Of a DNA stretch of 64,000 nucleotides, positions 42,421 through 52,294 are shown piece by piece. Both the position numbers and the translations under genes were made by a program. This DNA comes from Pseudomonadota bacterium. GTDB taxonomy: Bacteria; Desulfobacterota; Desulfovibrionia; Desulfovibrionales; Desulfovibrionaceae. The stretch's first letter is position 1; each line of letters starts with the position of its first letter. The notes under the pieces are model-generated. The model ran no database searches. It saw nothing but the letters and a program-made list of their open reading frames with translations, and was not told the origin of the DNA. Location of the stretch: positions 163,042 through 227,041 of the forward strand of contig JAEZYD010000003.1 in assembly GCA_023419375.1 (NCBI GenBank), in the 5' to 3' direction.

Positions 42421-43554
42421 ATGAAAAAGCATTTTCTGCTTCTGGCCGCGCTCTGCCTCCCGGCGCTGGCGCTCCTGCTTCTGCCGGAACAGGCGTATGC
42501 GGCTGATGAAGATTTCGTGTCCCGGCTGGTGCATGAGTTTTATACCAAAACAAGCACCTGGGAACCGACTTTGAAGCGGTACGCGCTAACCGTGTTCCGC
42601 TGGCTGGTCATTCTGGAAGTCTGCTTCCTGGGTATCAAAGCCGCGCTCAACCGTGATCAGCTTGGCGACATTCTGAAACAGTTCGTCATGCTCTTGCTCA
42701 TGGCCGGGTTTTTCATGGCCGTTATCAACTACTATCAGGAATGGGCCTGGAACCTGATCAACGGCCTTGGTGCAATCGGCAGAGAACTCACGCCGGGCGG
42801 CTACTCTTCGGAATCTCCATTTTTAACCGGGATGCAGCTCGTCAAACTGGTTCTGGACAAACTCTCCATCTGGTCGCCGGGCAACTCCATTGCTCTGCTT
42901 ATTGCCGCCCTGGTGATCATCGTCTGCTTTGCGCTGATTTCCGCGCAAGTAGTGTTCATCAAATGCGAAGCCATGATTGCAATGGCGGCGGCGATAATTT
43001 TGGTTGCCTTCGGCGGCAGCGCCTTTTTGAAGGATTATGCAGTCAACGCCATTCGCTATGTTCTGGCCGTGGCTTTCAAACTCTTTGTCATGCAACTCGT
43101 TCTTGGAGTGGGCATTGCCTTCATTGAAGGCTTTTCCACGTCCACGGCGGAATTGCAGGACATTTTTGTGGTCATTGGTGCGTCCGTGGTGCTTCTCGCT
43201 CTGGTCAAATCCCTGCCGGATGTATGCGCGGGCATTATCAACGGTTCCCACGTTTCCAGCGGTGCGGCGCTTACCGCTTCGGCTGCCGCTGTGGGGGGCG
43301 CTGCTATAGGTGCAATGGTTGCCAGCAGCAACACCGTCCAGAACGTGAAAGACGCGGCCAAGGTTGCCGGAATGGAAGGCGGTAGCGGCCTCGGCAAAGC
43401 GGCGGGCATGGCGAAAGCCATGTGGGGAGCGCGGCAGGACGCAAAGAGCGCAGGGGAAAAAGCCCTTAGTACCCGTACCCGCTCGGAAATGCAGGAACGC
43501 TTGGAACGCGCCCGCATGGGCAACGATAAAAAGAACAACAGCGAAAACTCTTAA
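42421..43554 (+). CDS. trbL: TrbL, VirB6-type membrane subunit
   Basis: The 377-residue protein has a signal peptide and five or six helices (RWLVILEVCFLGIKAAL, VMLLLMAGFFMAVI, NSIALLIAALVIIVCFALISAQVVF, ICAMAAAIILV, FVVIGASVVLLALV), then a Gly/Ala-rich charged tail. This is the VirB6/TrbL polytopic channel component. It starts 8 bases after trbJ. Confidence 0.9.
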   Translation: MKKHFLLLAALCLPALALLLLPEQAYAADEDFVSRLVHEFYTKTSTWEPTLKRYALTVFRWLVILEVCFLGIKAALNRDQLGDILKQFVMLLLMAGFFMAVINYYQEWAWNLINGLGAIGRELTPGGYSSESPFLTGMQLVKLVLDKLSIWSPGNSIALLIAALVIIVCFALISAQVVFIKCEAMIAMAAAIILVAFGGSAFLKDYAVNAIRYVLAVAFKLFVMQLVLGVGIAFIEGFSTSTAELQDIFVVIGASVVLLALVKSLPDVCAGIINGSHVSSGAALTASAAAVGGAAIGAMVASSNTVQNVKDAAKVAGMEGGSGLGKAAGMAKAMWGARQDAKSAGEKALSTRTRSEMQERLERARMGNDKKNNSENS

Positions 43555-43557
43555 CCT

Positions 43558-44292
43558 ATGGCGGTATTTATGTCTTTTTTCAAATCCAAAGTAAAACCGC
43601 CCGTAGCGGAAAAAGGGGGAAGCCCCTACCTGAACGGGCGTGAGGAATGGCTTGAACGCTACGGCTCCTATATCAGCCGGGCGGCGCAATGGCGCATGGC
43701 GGCGTTTATCTGTCTGATTATCACGGTGGTTTCCATTTCCGGCAACGTCATACAGGCCAGCCAAGTCAAGACTGTTCCCTACATTATCGAGGTAGATAAA
43801 CTTGGCAACGTGGGGGCTGTGGCACGGGCGGATCGAGCCAGCGCAACTCCGAAACGGCTGATTCAGGCCGAAATTGCCAAGTGCATCAGTGATTGGCGCA
43901 CTGTCACGGCAGACGTTGAACTCCAGCAAAAAATGATCGAGCGGCTTTCCTTCTTCATGGCCGGAAGTGCCAAAGGCGTTTTGCGCCAATGGTATGAGGC
44001 CAATAATCCCTATGAGATCGCCAAAACCGGAAAGCTGGTGCATGTGGAAATCAAAGGTCTGCCGCTGCCTGTCAGCTCCGATTCCTACCGGGTGGAATGG
44101 GTTGAAACCGTCCGTAGTCACGCGGGCGTCATGCTGGATTCGCACACCTATGAAGCCACGGTGACTATTCAGATCAACCCGCCCACGGCGGACGCTGTTC
44201 TGCTCCGTAATCCGGGCGGCATTTACATCACGGCGCTGTCGGCCGGAAAGGTCGTTGGAGCGCAAAACACTCCCATTCAAAAAGAACAATGA
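43558..44292 (+). CDS. trbF: TrbF, VirB8-type subunit
   Basis: The 244-residue protein has a short cytoplasmic part, one membrane helix (WRMAAFICLIITVVSISGNVIQA) and a periplasmic NTF2-like VirB8 domain with VPYIIEVDKLGNV. ATG at 43570 is an alternative start. TrbF/VirB8 nucleates the inner membrane complex. It overlaps the upstream part of the trbG frame. Confidence 0.88.
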   Translation: MAVFMSFFKSKVKPPVAEKGGSPYLNGREEWLERYGSYISRAAQWRMAAFICLIITVVSISGNVIQASQVKTVPYIIEVDKLGNVGAVARADRASATPKRLIQAEIAKCISDWRTVTADVELQQKMIERLSFFMAGSAKGVLRQWYEANNPYEIAKTGKLVHVEIKGLPLPVSSDSYRVEWVETVRSHAGVMLDSHTYEATVTIQINPPTADAVLLRNPGGIYITALSAGKVVGAQNTPIQKEQ

Positions 44293-44300
44293 GGTTCGCC

Positions 44301-45233
44301 ATGAAAAAGATACTGTTTCTGACTCTCGCCCTGGCGCTTTGCGCCAATACCGCTTTTGCAGCCCAGGACGTTCCCCCCGGTTATCCTCCGGCCATTGACG
44401 GCATCGGCGGCTCCCAAAATAACGGTGGGGCTACCCCGGAGATCGACTATATCAGCCCCAAGGTCGTGCCGCTCACGCCAAAGGAGAAAAAAGCTCTCAG
44501 CCTGTCGAATGATTGGGCGCGGCAAAATATTGATCCGGTTTTGTCCGGTGGCGGCAAGGTCGTTTACGTCCACGGGGCGAGTTTGCCCACGATTGTGGCA
44601 ACACCCATGCAAGTTTCCGATGTGGAGCTTGAAGCTGGAGAGGTGGTCAATGAAATCGTTGTGGGCGACTCGGCCCGCTGGATGGTGGAATCCGGCTCGG
44701 CTGGTTCCGGCCCTGACGCCAGAGTGCATTTGTTTATCAAGCCAGTGGACGCCGGGCTTGAAAGCTCCACGGTTATCACCACAAACCGCCGCGTTTATCA
44801 TCTGCGCCTTGTTTCCCAACGCAAAGGCTACACGCCCTATGTCGGTTTTCTCTACGCGGATTCGCTGAACCGTCAAAGCGCGGCCCGGCAAGCCAAAGCC
44901 GCCAAGGAACAGGAATGGAACTCCACCACCATTGACGGCCAGCAAGCCGATTTATCCAAACTCAATTTCAACTACGAAGTGAAGGGCAAAGCCGCCTGGA
45001 AGCCGGAGCGCGTCTATGATGATGGGCGGCAAACCTTTATCCGGCTGCCGGAGAAAACCGCGTCCGGGGAAATGCCCGTGCTGCTCGTCCGCAAGGGGAG
45101 CCGTGACGTGCTGGTGAATTACCGGGTGAAAGACGCGGCAATGGTTGTTGACGGGCTGTTTGAGCGGATCGCGCTCATTGTCGGCGTGGACGGCGATCAA
45201 GAAAAAGTCGAAGTCATAAGGGGGAAAAAGTAA
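44301..45233 (+). CDS. trbG: TrbG, VirB9-type subunit
   Basis: ATG at 44301 follows GAGG and starts the signal peptide MKKILFLTLALALCANTAFA. The 310-residue protein has the VirB9/TrbG periplasmic N-terminal domain (VVYVHGASLPTIVATPMQVSDVELEAGE) and a C-terminal domain with PERVYDDGRQTFIRLP. It forms the outer-membrane core with TrbI and the lipoprotein. Its stop overlaps the lipoprotein start. Confidence 0.9.
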   Translation: MKKILFLTLALALCANTAFAAQDVPPGYPPAIDGIGGSQNNGGATPEIDYISPKVVPLTPKEKKALSLSNDWARQNIDPVLSGGGKVVYVHGASLPTIVATPMQVSDVELEAGEVVNEIVVGDSARWMVESGSAGSGPDARVHLFIKPVDAGLESSTVITTNRRVYHLRLVSQRKGYTPYVGFLYADSLNRQSAARQAKAAKEQEWNSTTIDGQQADLSKLNFNYEVKGKAAWKPERVYDDGRQTFIRLPEKTASGEMPVLLVRKGSRDVLVNYRVKDAAMVVDGLFERIALIVGVDGDQEKVEVIRGKK

Positions 45234-45763
45234 TGCGTACTTTCATTTTTCCGCTGTTGCTCATGGTGTTGCTGGCTTCCGGCTGCGCGGGGCGTGGCCC
45301 CGTGGGTTCCTACTGCGGGCCGCTGCCGGAAGATAGCGCCGTTACTGCTATCGCCGCAGATGCCGTGGACTGCATCTCTACTTTGTATCCTCCTGGGCAT
45401 ACCTCCGTTCACCTTGTCCCGGCAAAGGACGTGGGCAATAACTTTGTGCAAGCCTTTGAAAACGGTTTGCGGACAAAGGGTTTTACGCTGATTCCCGATG
45501 CGCGGCCTGATGCCCTGGCTATCGCCTACACCCTGGATGCAATGGACGAAAAAAGCGCATGGTATCTGCAACTCCGCATTTCGGACACAGCGGAACAGGG
45601 AAAATCCATTGCGCGGGCCTACACCGCCAGCGGCCAGCCGGAAGCCGGGCAAAGCCGCACGGAAATAGAGTTCAAGCGTTCCATGTTGCAAAAGGCTGCG
45701 GACAAAACAAAGGAAACAGCGGGAAAAGCCTATGATGCTACCCGCAGTTTCCTCATGGAATAG
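45233..45763 (+). CDS. trbH: TrbH-like lipoprotein
   Basis: The 176-residue protein has a lipoprotein signal with lipobox LASGC (Cys21 region). The rest contains few recognised motifs. Position between trbG and trbI and lipobox match TrbH, the VirB7-like lipoprotein of the outer-membrane core. Sequence recognition is weak, so the symbol rests on context. Confidence 0.75.
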   Translation: MRTFIFPLLLMVLLASGCAGRGPVGSYCGPLPEDSAVTAIAADAVDCISTLYPPGHTSVHLVPAKDVGNNFVQAFENGLRTKGFTLIPDARPDALAIAYTLDAMDEKSAWYLQLRISDTAEQGKSIARAYTASGQPEAGQSRTEIEFKRSMLQKAADKTKETAGKAYDATRSFLME

Positions 45764-45772
45764 GGGGAAATC

Positions 45773-46996
45773 ATGTCTGATACCACCCCTAACAGTCTGG
45801 AGCCTACAAAAAAGGTCGATGCCGCCCGCATGAGCAAATGGCCGCTCTATGCCGTGCTGCTGGTCGGGCTGTTCCTGCTCGGTATTCTGGTTTACAGCGT
45901 GAATTTTGCCCATAATCAGGAAGAGGAACAGACCGGGACGCCGAAAGTCGATATTAAAGAGGAAGAAAAACCGCTGCTCATGGGCGAAGGGCGCGGCCTC
46001 GCCCTGGCTCCGCCAGCCGGATCGCCCGCTTTGGTTGTGCCTGATGCTCCCGCGCAGGACGGCGCGAAGCGGGAACCGCTGATCGTGGTGCAATCCGATA
46101 AAAGCCAATCAGACAATTACCGTCAGGAATTGGAAAACCTCCGGCGCATGAGGGCGCAAGCCCAACTGACCGCGCTTTCCGCTCCGCTCGGCGTTCAAAA
46201 GGCCAGCCAGTCAAGCACGGCTCCGGCTTCGTACCCCGGCTCCGGCTCCGCGCCTGACAGACCTTCCATGTCCATGCCCGATACTTCCGCGCTGCGGGAA
46301 AACGGCTATGACCCGGCTGCGGACAAGGATAAAGAGGCGTTCTTTGACCGGGCCGGGAAAGATACAAGCTGGATTCTGCCGCACTCACGCACAGCGGGGC
46401 AAAAGTATGAAGTCAAAACGGGCGCGGTGATTCCCGGCATTATGGTGACAGGCATCAATTCCGATCTGCCCGGCAACATCATTGCCCAGGTTTCCCAAAA
46501 CGTCTTTGACACGGCCACGGGAAACCACTTGTTGCTGCCACAAGGGGCAAAGCTCTTCGGCGTTTATGATTCCCGCGTAATCTACGGGCAGGAACGGGTT
46601 TTGGTGGCCTGGAACCGCGTTGTGTTCCCTGACGGCTCGGCTGTCACCCTTGGAGCCATGCCCGGTTCTGACCAAAGCGGCTACGCCGGATATACCGATA
46701 AAGTGGACAATCACTATTTCCGTATTTTCGGCTCGGCCATTCTTATGAGCATGATCAGCGGCGGCATGGCCTATACGATGGATACCCTGGATAATAGCGG
46801 CGGTGATAGTGACAATCCCACGCTCCAGAATGAAATGGGTTCCGCCCTGGCCGCGCAACTCGGACAGGCCACGCTCCAACTCCTGCAAAAAAACCTGAAT
46901 ATCAAGCCCACGCTCGAAATCCGGCCCGGCTACCAGTTCAACGTCATTGTGACCAAAGATTTAGTTTTTGAACGTCCCTACCGCCCGCAGCGGTAG
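45773..46996 (+). CDS. trbI: TrbI, VirB10-type subunit
   Basis: The 407-residue protein has a short cytoplasmic start, one membrane helix (LYAVLLVGLFLLGILVYSV), a Pro/Gln-rich periplasmic linker and a C-terminal VirB10 domain with KTGAVIPGIMVTGINSDLPGNI, QGAKLFGVYDSRV and RPGYQFNVIVTKDLVF. It spans from inner to outer membrane and opens the channel. It is the last of the trb cluster. Confidence 0.93.
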   Translation: MSDTTPNSLEPTKKVDAARMSKWPLYAVLLVGLFLLGILVYSVNFAHNQEEEQTGTPKVDIKEEEKPLLMGEGRGLALAPPAGSPALVVPDAPAQDGAKREPLIVVQSDKSQSDNYRQELENLRRMRAQAQLTALSAPLGVQKASQSSTAPASYPGSGSAPDRPSMSMPDTSALRENGYDPAADKDKEAFFDRAGKDTSWILPHSRTAGQKYEVKTGAVIPGIMVTGINSDLPGNIIAQVSQNVFDTATGNHLLLPQGAKLFGVYDSRVIYGQERVLVAWNRVVFPDGSAVTLGAMPGSDQSGYAGYTDKVDNHYFRIFGSAILMSMISGGMAYTMDTLDNSGGDSDNPTLQNEMGSALAAQLGQATLQLLQKNLNIKPTLEIRPGYQFNVIVTKDLVFERPYRPQR

Positions 46997-47002
46997 TTTT
47001 CC

Positions 47003-47046
47003 TTCTGCGGGTCATGCGCCCCGGCTTTGCGCCGCCTGACGGCCTC
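47003..47046 (+). repeat. Leader repeat, copy B (before traG)
   Basis: The core begins TCTGCGGGTC and includes the CGCCTGACGGCC end, 14-15 bases before the traG ATG in GTCATG. It directly follows the trbI stop. Confidence 0.85.
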
Positions 47047-47060
47047 CACAAGAGAACGTC

Positions 47061-49094
47061 ATGTGCGCAAAAAAAGTTCAATACGGTTTGGGGGAGAAAT
47101 CCCCGCAAAAAACGCCGCTGCGCTGGCTCTATCTGCCGTTCATGCTGCTGCTCGGTTTTGGCAGTATGGTTCTGGCTACACAGCGCATTGCGGCGTTTTT
47201 CGATTATCAGGCCGCGCTCGGCCAGCCGTGGGGAATAGCCTTCGGCCTTCCCTGGTATGCTCCCTGGTCGGCCTTTGTCTGGCAAGAACGGTTCGGGGCA
47301 AGCGATACCTACGGTTTTATTGATCAGGCCATTACTCACAGCCAGGCTCTTTTCCTGCTCCCGCAATTTCTCGTTATCGGATTTTGGCTCTGTTTCCAAA
47401 AGAAACTGCGTTCCAACGCCAATCTGCACGGCTCGGCGCGGTGGGCGGAAGAGAAAGAAATCCGCACGATGGGCTACTTTGAAGGCAAGGGCGTCTATGT
47501 GGGCGGCTGGCTCAAAAAATACGCTGGTTTTTCGTCTATACTCCGCGCTTTTCGGGGAAAGCCGGAAGAGGTGCAACACTACCTCCGGCACAACGGGCCG
47601 GAACATATCATGGTCTTTGCGCCTACCCGTTCCGGCAAGGGAGTGGGCCTGATTTTGCCCACTCTCCTGGCCTGGGAAGGTTCCAGCATCGTCCTTGATA
47701 TTAAAGGCGAAAACTGGGCCTTAACTGCCGGGTGGCGCAAGTCGCAAGATCAGGTTGTTTTGCGTTTCGATCCCTCTGACCCTTCCGGCGCTTCGGCCCG
47801 TTTCAATCCCCTGGAAGAACTCCGCATCGACACCATGATGGGCATACCGGACGTTCAGAACATGGCGGCAATGTTGGTCGATCCCAACGGCAAGGGGCTT
47901 GAAGACCACTGGAGCAAAGCGGCTTTCGCCATGCTCGGCGGGGCTATCTTGCATTGCTGCGTTATGACTCGCCACGCTCAAAAGCGGACGGCAACCCTCT
48001 ATGATCTCTCCTGCATGTTGGCGGACGAGAGCCGCACCATTCAAGACCTGTTCAAAGAAATGGTGGAAACCGATCACGCCAAGCTGCTTCAGGAAATGTT
48101 CCCCGGTGCTGAAGGTGGCGACAAAGCGCATATCTTTATCGCCAGTTCCGCCAGAGAAATGCTGAACAAGGCGGAGAATGAGGCCAGCGGCGTGGTTTCC
48201 ACGGCGCTGACCAACCTCGCGCTTTACCGTGATCCGGTGGTGGCCCTGAACACCGCTTCTTGTGACTTCCGCATCCATGACCTGATGAACCATGAAAAGC
48301 CCGTGAATCTGTATCTGGTGATTTCCCCGGCTGACATTGACCGGATGCGGCCCTTGCTCCGGCTCATGGTGGATATGATTGTGCGGCGCATCTGCGCCAA
48401 GATGGAATTTGCCGACGGCGGAAGTGTGGCAGGATACAAACATCGTCTTCTGCTCCTGCTGGACGAGTTCACCAGCCTGGGCAAGCTCCCGATTATGGAA
48501 AAGGCGTTGGCCTATATCGCCGGGTACGGCGGCAAGGTCTACATCATCGTTCAGGACATTACCCAACTCAATGCCGTGTACGGCAAGGATAATGCGCTCA
48601 TGGCAAACTGCCATGTTCGTATTGCATACGCCCCGAACACCATTGAAACAGCCAAAACCCTTTCAGACATGACCGGGAAAACCACTGTCGTGGAAGAAAA
48701 GGTTTCTCTCTCCGGCTCCAGAACCGGGCATATGAAAAATGCCTCGGTCAACGTGACGGAAACGGCCCGCCCGCTGCTCACGCCTGACGAGTGCATGAGG
48801 CTCCCTGGGCCGGAGAAGGATTCGCAAGGCAAGGTGATAAAGCCCGGCGATATGCTGATTTTCACAGCCGGGCAATCGCCTATCTACGGTCGGCAAATCC
48901 TCTATTTCTTCGATCCGGTTTTCTCGACCCGCGCCAAAATCCCGGTTCCCGGCCTGACGCCCCAATACCAAAGCGGCATAACGGATTCCATTTATGAGCC
49001 GCGCCCTGCGGCGTGGTATGCCGCAACGCCGGTTCCCGCCGCCGCTCCCCCTGAACAGAAAGAGGTTTCCAGTGAACAGTATTTCGTTGCGTAG
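47061..49094 (+). CDS. traG: TraG, VirD4-type coupling protein
   Basis: The 677-residue protein has two or three N-terminal membrane helices, Walker A TRSGKG (K193), VLDIKGENW and Walker B LLLLDEFTSLGKL (about 471). This is the TraG/VirD4 family that brings the relaxase-DNA complex to the secretion channel. It lies after the trb genes and a leader repeat. The protein is full length. Confidence 0.95.
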   Translation: MCAKKVQYGLGEKSPQKTPLRWLYLPFMLLLGFGSMVLATQRIAAFFDYQAALGQPWGIAFGLPWYAPWSAFVWQERFGASDTYGFIDQAITHSQALFLLPQFLVIGFWLCFQKKLRSNANLHGSARWAEEKEIRTMGYFEGKGVYVGGWLKKYAGFSSILRAFRGKPEEVQHYLRHNGPEHIMVFAPTRSGKGVGLILPTLLAWEGSSIVLDIKGENWALTAGWRKSQDQVVLRFDPSDPSGASARFNPLEELRIDTMMGIPDVQNMAAMLVDPNGKGLEDHWSKAAFAMLGGAILHCCVMTRHAQKRTATLYDLSCMLADESRTIQDLFKEMVETDHAKLLQEMFPGAEGGDKAHIFIASSAREMLNKAENEASGVVSTALTNLALYRDPVVALNTASCDFRIHDLMNHEKPVNLYLVISPADIDRMRPLLRLMVDMIVRRICAKMEFADGGSVAGYKHRLLLLLDEFTSLGKLPIMEKALAYIAGYGGKVYIIVQDITQLNAVYGKDNALMANCHVRIAYAPNTIETAKTLSDMTGKTTVVEEKVSLSGSRTGHMKNASVNVTETARPLLTPDECMRLPGPEKDSQGKVIKPGDMLIFTAGQSPIYGRQILYFFDPVFSTRAKIPVPGLTPQYQSGITDSIYEPRPAAWYAATPVPAAAPPEQKEVSSEQYFVA

Positions 49095-49593
49095 GTTGGC
49101 GCGGCGGGCGCTGTTCGGGGTGGTGTGGCTGGCCCTGACTCTCGCCCTGGCCTTTAGCGCGGGCCTTCGCTTCAATCCAACACCGTCTTTGCCAAAAGGC
49201 ATCTACCGTATTGTTCCCGGCGCTCCGGCCCCAAAAGATTTCGTAAGGGGCGAGCTGGTGAGTTTTTGTCTGGAAGGCGAGTTCGCGGAACTGGCTTTGG
49301 AGCGCGGCTATCTGGAACCTGGTTCCTGCCCCTCCGGGCTGCGGCCCCTGCTCAAGCGTCTGGCCGGGTTGCCCGGTGATTCTGTTGATCCATATTCGCA
49401 CCCGATCTGTGCCGTGGACAGCCACGGGCGCTCCATGACCCCTGCTCTGGTTCCGGGTGGCGTTCCGCCCGGCATGGCCCTGGTGCTGGCTGATCACCCC
49501 GGCAGTTTTGACAGCCGTTATTTCGGGTTTGTTCCGCTGGATTCACTCCAGAGGGTGAAGCCCGTTTTTCTCTTTAACCCCAAAGGAAATTGA
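49072..49593 (+). CDS. traF: TraF, conjugative pilin protease
   Basis: GTG at 49072 has GAGG upstream and lies inside the end of traG. The 173-residue protein has an N-terminal membrane helix and the S26 signal-peptidase motifs PTPSLPKGIYRI (catalytic Ser) and LKRLAGLPGDSV (catalytic Lys). TraF processes and cyclises TrbC-type pilin. It matches the length of RP4 TraF. Confidence 0.88.
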   Translation: MNSISLRRLARRALFGVVWLALTLALAFSAGLRFNPTPSLPKGIYRIVPGAPAPKDFVRGELVSFCLEGEFAELALERGYLEPGSCPSGLRPLLKRLAGLPGDSVDPYSHPICAVDSHGRSMTPALVPGGVPPGMALVLADHPGSFDSRYFGFVPLDSLQRVKPVFLFNPKGN

Positions 49594-49595
49594 CC

Positions 49596-49808
49596 ATGCA
49601 AAACAAGGAATATTTACGCGCTGCGGCAAAGGCTATCGCGCAGCAGATTGAAGGAAATCTCCTGGTAATAGGCGTTTCGCTCGATCCTGATGTGGCGGAC
49701 TACATGGGCGCATTTGAAGAAGAGGCCATTACGTTGGCCGATGTTGTGGAAGATGGCCTTTTAACCGTTACCAACTCCGGCGAGGTGATGTATGTCGGCA
49801 ACAACTGA
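49596..49808 (+). CDS. Small protein between traF and the primase gene
   Basis: The 70-residue acidic protein (MQNKEYLRAAAKAIAQQIEG) has no recognised domain. It starts 2 bases after traF with AAGGAA upstream and overlaps the primase gene by 17 bases. The coupling suggests a role with DNA processing. Confidence 0.7.
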   Translation: MQNKEYLRAAAKAIAQQIEGNLLVIGVSLDPDVADYMGAFEEEAITLADVVEDGLLTVTNSGEVMYVGNN

Positions 49809-52215
49809 TAGCAAAAAGGCCAGCAAGAAGGCTGAAAAGGCGAAACGGCCCCCGTTCCATGAAGAGTTTGCCAACAAAATCATTGAGCGCCTTCAAGAAG
49901 GCACGGCCCCGTGGCAAATCCCCTGGACTCCGGGGAAAACGCCTCTGGTTCCCCACAATCCCGCCTCCGGTACTGTTTACCGGGGCATGAACCGGGTGCA
50001 TCTGGCGCTTTCCGGCTATGACGACCCGCGCTGGATGACTCTGAAACAGGCCAATGACAACGGCTATAGCATTTTACCCGGTAGCAAGGCCACGCCCGTG
50101 GTCTATTACCAGTTCACTGACGAAAAAAACAAGCTGGATAATGACGGCAAGCCCGTTCTCGATGCGGACGGCAAGCCGGAAAAAGAAAAAGTGGAACTGG
50201 ACAAGCCCATTGTCCGTTTCGCCCACGTCTTCAACGCTGAACAGGTTGACGGTATTCCTCCGCTCCAGCTCACGGATAAAGCCTATGAGTGGGAACCAAT
50301 AGAAAAGGCGGAAAACATCCTTGCGGCCTCCGGTGCGGAAATCAAACACGATCAGAGTAGCCGGGCTTTTTATCGTCGCATGGAAGATGCCATTCATCTG
50401 CCACCCAAAGAAAACTTTGACGCGCCTGATAAATACTACGCTACTGCTCTGCATGAATTGGGGCATTGGACTGGTGACGAAAACCGCCTGAACCGTGAGT
50501 TTGGCCCATTTGGTTCGGAAAAGTATGCGCGGGAAGAACTCCGCGCCGAAATTGCGTCATGGATGCTCGGACAGGAAATCGGCATCGGCCACGATCCCGG
50601 CCAGCACGCAGCCTATGTGCAATCATGGATTCAAGTTCTGAAAGAAGACCCTTACGAGATTGTGCGGGCTTGCCGGGACGCGGAAAAAATCAAGGATTAC
50701 GTCTTTGACATGGAACGGAAAAAAGAACTCCGGCAAGAAGCCCCGGAAAATGCTGTCCAGCGGAGCAATGTTCGGGAGAGAAAAGAAGAAATTGCAGCTA
50801 TCCAAGGGCTTCCATTTGTTCCAGCCAAAGAAAAAACATTCCTTGATGTTCCACAGGACAACTTTGAAGAGAAAAAACAAGTTTGGCGTCTTGGTGGACA
50901 GTGGGATGATGAAAGCAGGCGGTGGTTTGTAGCGGAAGGCGATAACCTTACGCCATTAGCGGCGTGGTTGCCCGGCAAAGAGCTGGAAAGCGACATTGCT
51001 GCTATGGGCCTCCCCGTTGATCCCGCCAAGGAAAAAACCTTCCTCGCCGTTCCGTACAAGGAAAAGGAACAGGCAAAGAAGTTCGGTGCGAAGTGGGACA
51101 AAGAAAACAAGCTCTGGTACGCGCCGGAAGGAACCGACCTCACGCCATTGGCAGCATGGATGCCGGAAAAAGCCCCTGTGCCGGAACCGTCCATGCCGCC
51201 ACAGGAAGAATTTGCCAACGCCCTGGAACAAGCCGGGCTTGATCTGCGCGGCAAAGCTCCGATCATGGATGGACAGATACACCGCGTTCCGCTCATTGGC
51301 AGAAACGGCGGCGACCTTGACGGCGCATACTGCGGCTATCTCGATGAACGTCCTGCCGGCTGGATGCAGAATTTCAGTGCCGGCGAAAAAACGACTTGGG
51401 TTGCCACAGGCCATACCCTGACCAAAGAGCAGTTGGAAGCCCAACGCGCCGAGATAGCCCGAAAGCGGGAAGAGCGGCAGCGGTTAATTCTGGAACAGCA
51501 ACACAAAACGGCGCGGGAAGCGCATACGGAATGGATCGCCCACGATTGGGCCTCTGCCGATAACCCCTATTTACAGGCCAAGGATGTTCAGCCTTTCGGG
51601 GTGCGCGAAGATTTGGACGGCACTCTACTTGTTCCCGTTATGACGGTGGACAAGGAATTACGCGGTCTGCAAACCATTTCCCCGGAAGGCGAAAAGCGTT
51701 TCATGTACGGGATGGAGAAAAACGGCAATTTCCATATGATTGCTGATCCCGACAAAGACCTTTCCAAGGATTTGGCTCAAGGGGAAATCATCCTGGCCGA
51801 AGGCTACGCCACGGGCGCAACGCTGCACATGGCAACGGAAAAACCTGTAGCAGTGGCCTTTGACGCTGGCAATCTGGAGCCTGTAGCCAAAAAGCTGCGG
51901 GAAAAATTCCCAAACGCCGCCATTACCATCTGCGCCGACAATGACCACAAACACACCCGCAAAACCCCGGATGGTGTTGAACACTGGAACAAGGGGGTGG
52001 AACTGGCGCAAAGAGCCGCCCAAGAGGTCGGTGGCAAGGTTGTGGCTCCGATCTTCACCGATGAAGAACGGGCCAAAGGGCTGACGGATTTTAACGATCT
52101 GCACCAGTCGCGTGGCCTGGGCGAAGTGAAACGGCAAGTGGGCCTGGTTCTGAAAAAAGACGTTGAGCGGGAGAAATCACGCTCTCAAGGTTTGGAAAGA
52201 GGCATGAGCCTTTAA
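49792..52215 (+). CDS. ArdC-primase fusion (TraC-like)
   Basis: The 807-residue protein starts with an ArdC-like domain (about 20-310) that includes PWQIPWTPG and the zinc metallopeptidase motif HELGHW at 221-226. Two tandem copies of a roughly 48-residue module, KEKTFLxVP...LTPLAAWxP, follow at about 345-393 and 411-459. The C-terminal half has a Toprim domain, GEIILAEGYATGATL from about 664, CADND and TDFNDL. Toprim primases of this kind prime the transferred strand. The ArdC part may shield incoming DNA from restriction. Confidence 0.85.
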   Translation: MSATTDSKKASKKAEKAKRPPFHEEFANKIIERLQEGTAPWQIPWTPGKTPLVPHNPASGTVYRGMNRVHLALSGYDDPRWMTLKQANDNGYSILPGSKATPVVYYQFTDEKNKLDNDGKPVLDADGKPEKEKVELDKPIVRFAHVFNAEQVDGIPPLQLTDKAYEWEPIEKAENILAASGAEIKHDQSSRAFYRRMEDAIHLPPKENFDAPDKYYATALHELGHWTGDENRLNREFGPFGSEKYAREELRAEIASWMLGQEIGIGHDPGQHAAYVQSWIQVLKEDPYEIVRACRDAEKIKDYVFDMERKKELRQEAPENAVQRSNVRERKEEIAAIQGLPFVPAKEKTFLDVPQDNFEEKKQVWRLGGQWDDESRRWFVAEGDNLTPLAAWLPGKELESDIAAMGLPVDPAKEKTFLAVPYKEKEQAKKFGAKWDKENKLWYAPEGTDLTPLAAWMPEKAPVPEPSMPPQEEFANALEQAGLDLRGKAPIMDGQIHRVPLIGRNGGDLDGAYCGYLDERPAGWMQNFSAGEKTTWVATGHTLTKEQLEAQRAEIARKREERQRLILEQQHKTAREAHTEWIAHDWASADNPYLQAKDVQPFGVREDLDGTLLVPVMTVDKELRGLQTISPEGEKRFMYGMEKNGNFHMIADPDKDLSKDLAQGEIILAEGYATGATLHMATEKPVAVAFDAGNLEPVAKKLREKFPNAAITICADNDHKHTRKTPDGVEHWNKGVELAQRAAQEVGGKVVAPIFTDEERAKGLTDFNDLHQSRGLGEVKRQVGLVLKKDVEREKSRSQGLERGMSL

Positions 52216-52228
52216 ATTCCTACATCTG

Positions 52229-52266
52229 CGGGCCTCGCGCCCCAGCCCAGCGCCGCCTGACGGCCT
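52229..52266 (+). repeat. Leader repeat, copy C
   Basis: This copy begins CTGCGGGCC and ends CGCCTGACGGCC, 13 bases after the primase gene stop. No sound gene follows; a short ATG frame at 52281 ends after 16 codons, inside the 3' end of a minus-strand gene. Confidence 0.85.
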
Positions 52267-52294
52267 TTTAAGACTTTTTGTATGCTCAAAAAAC

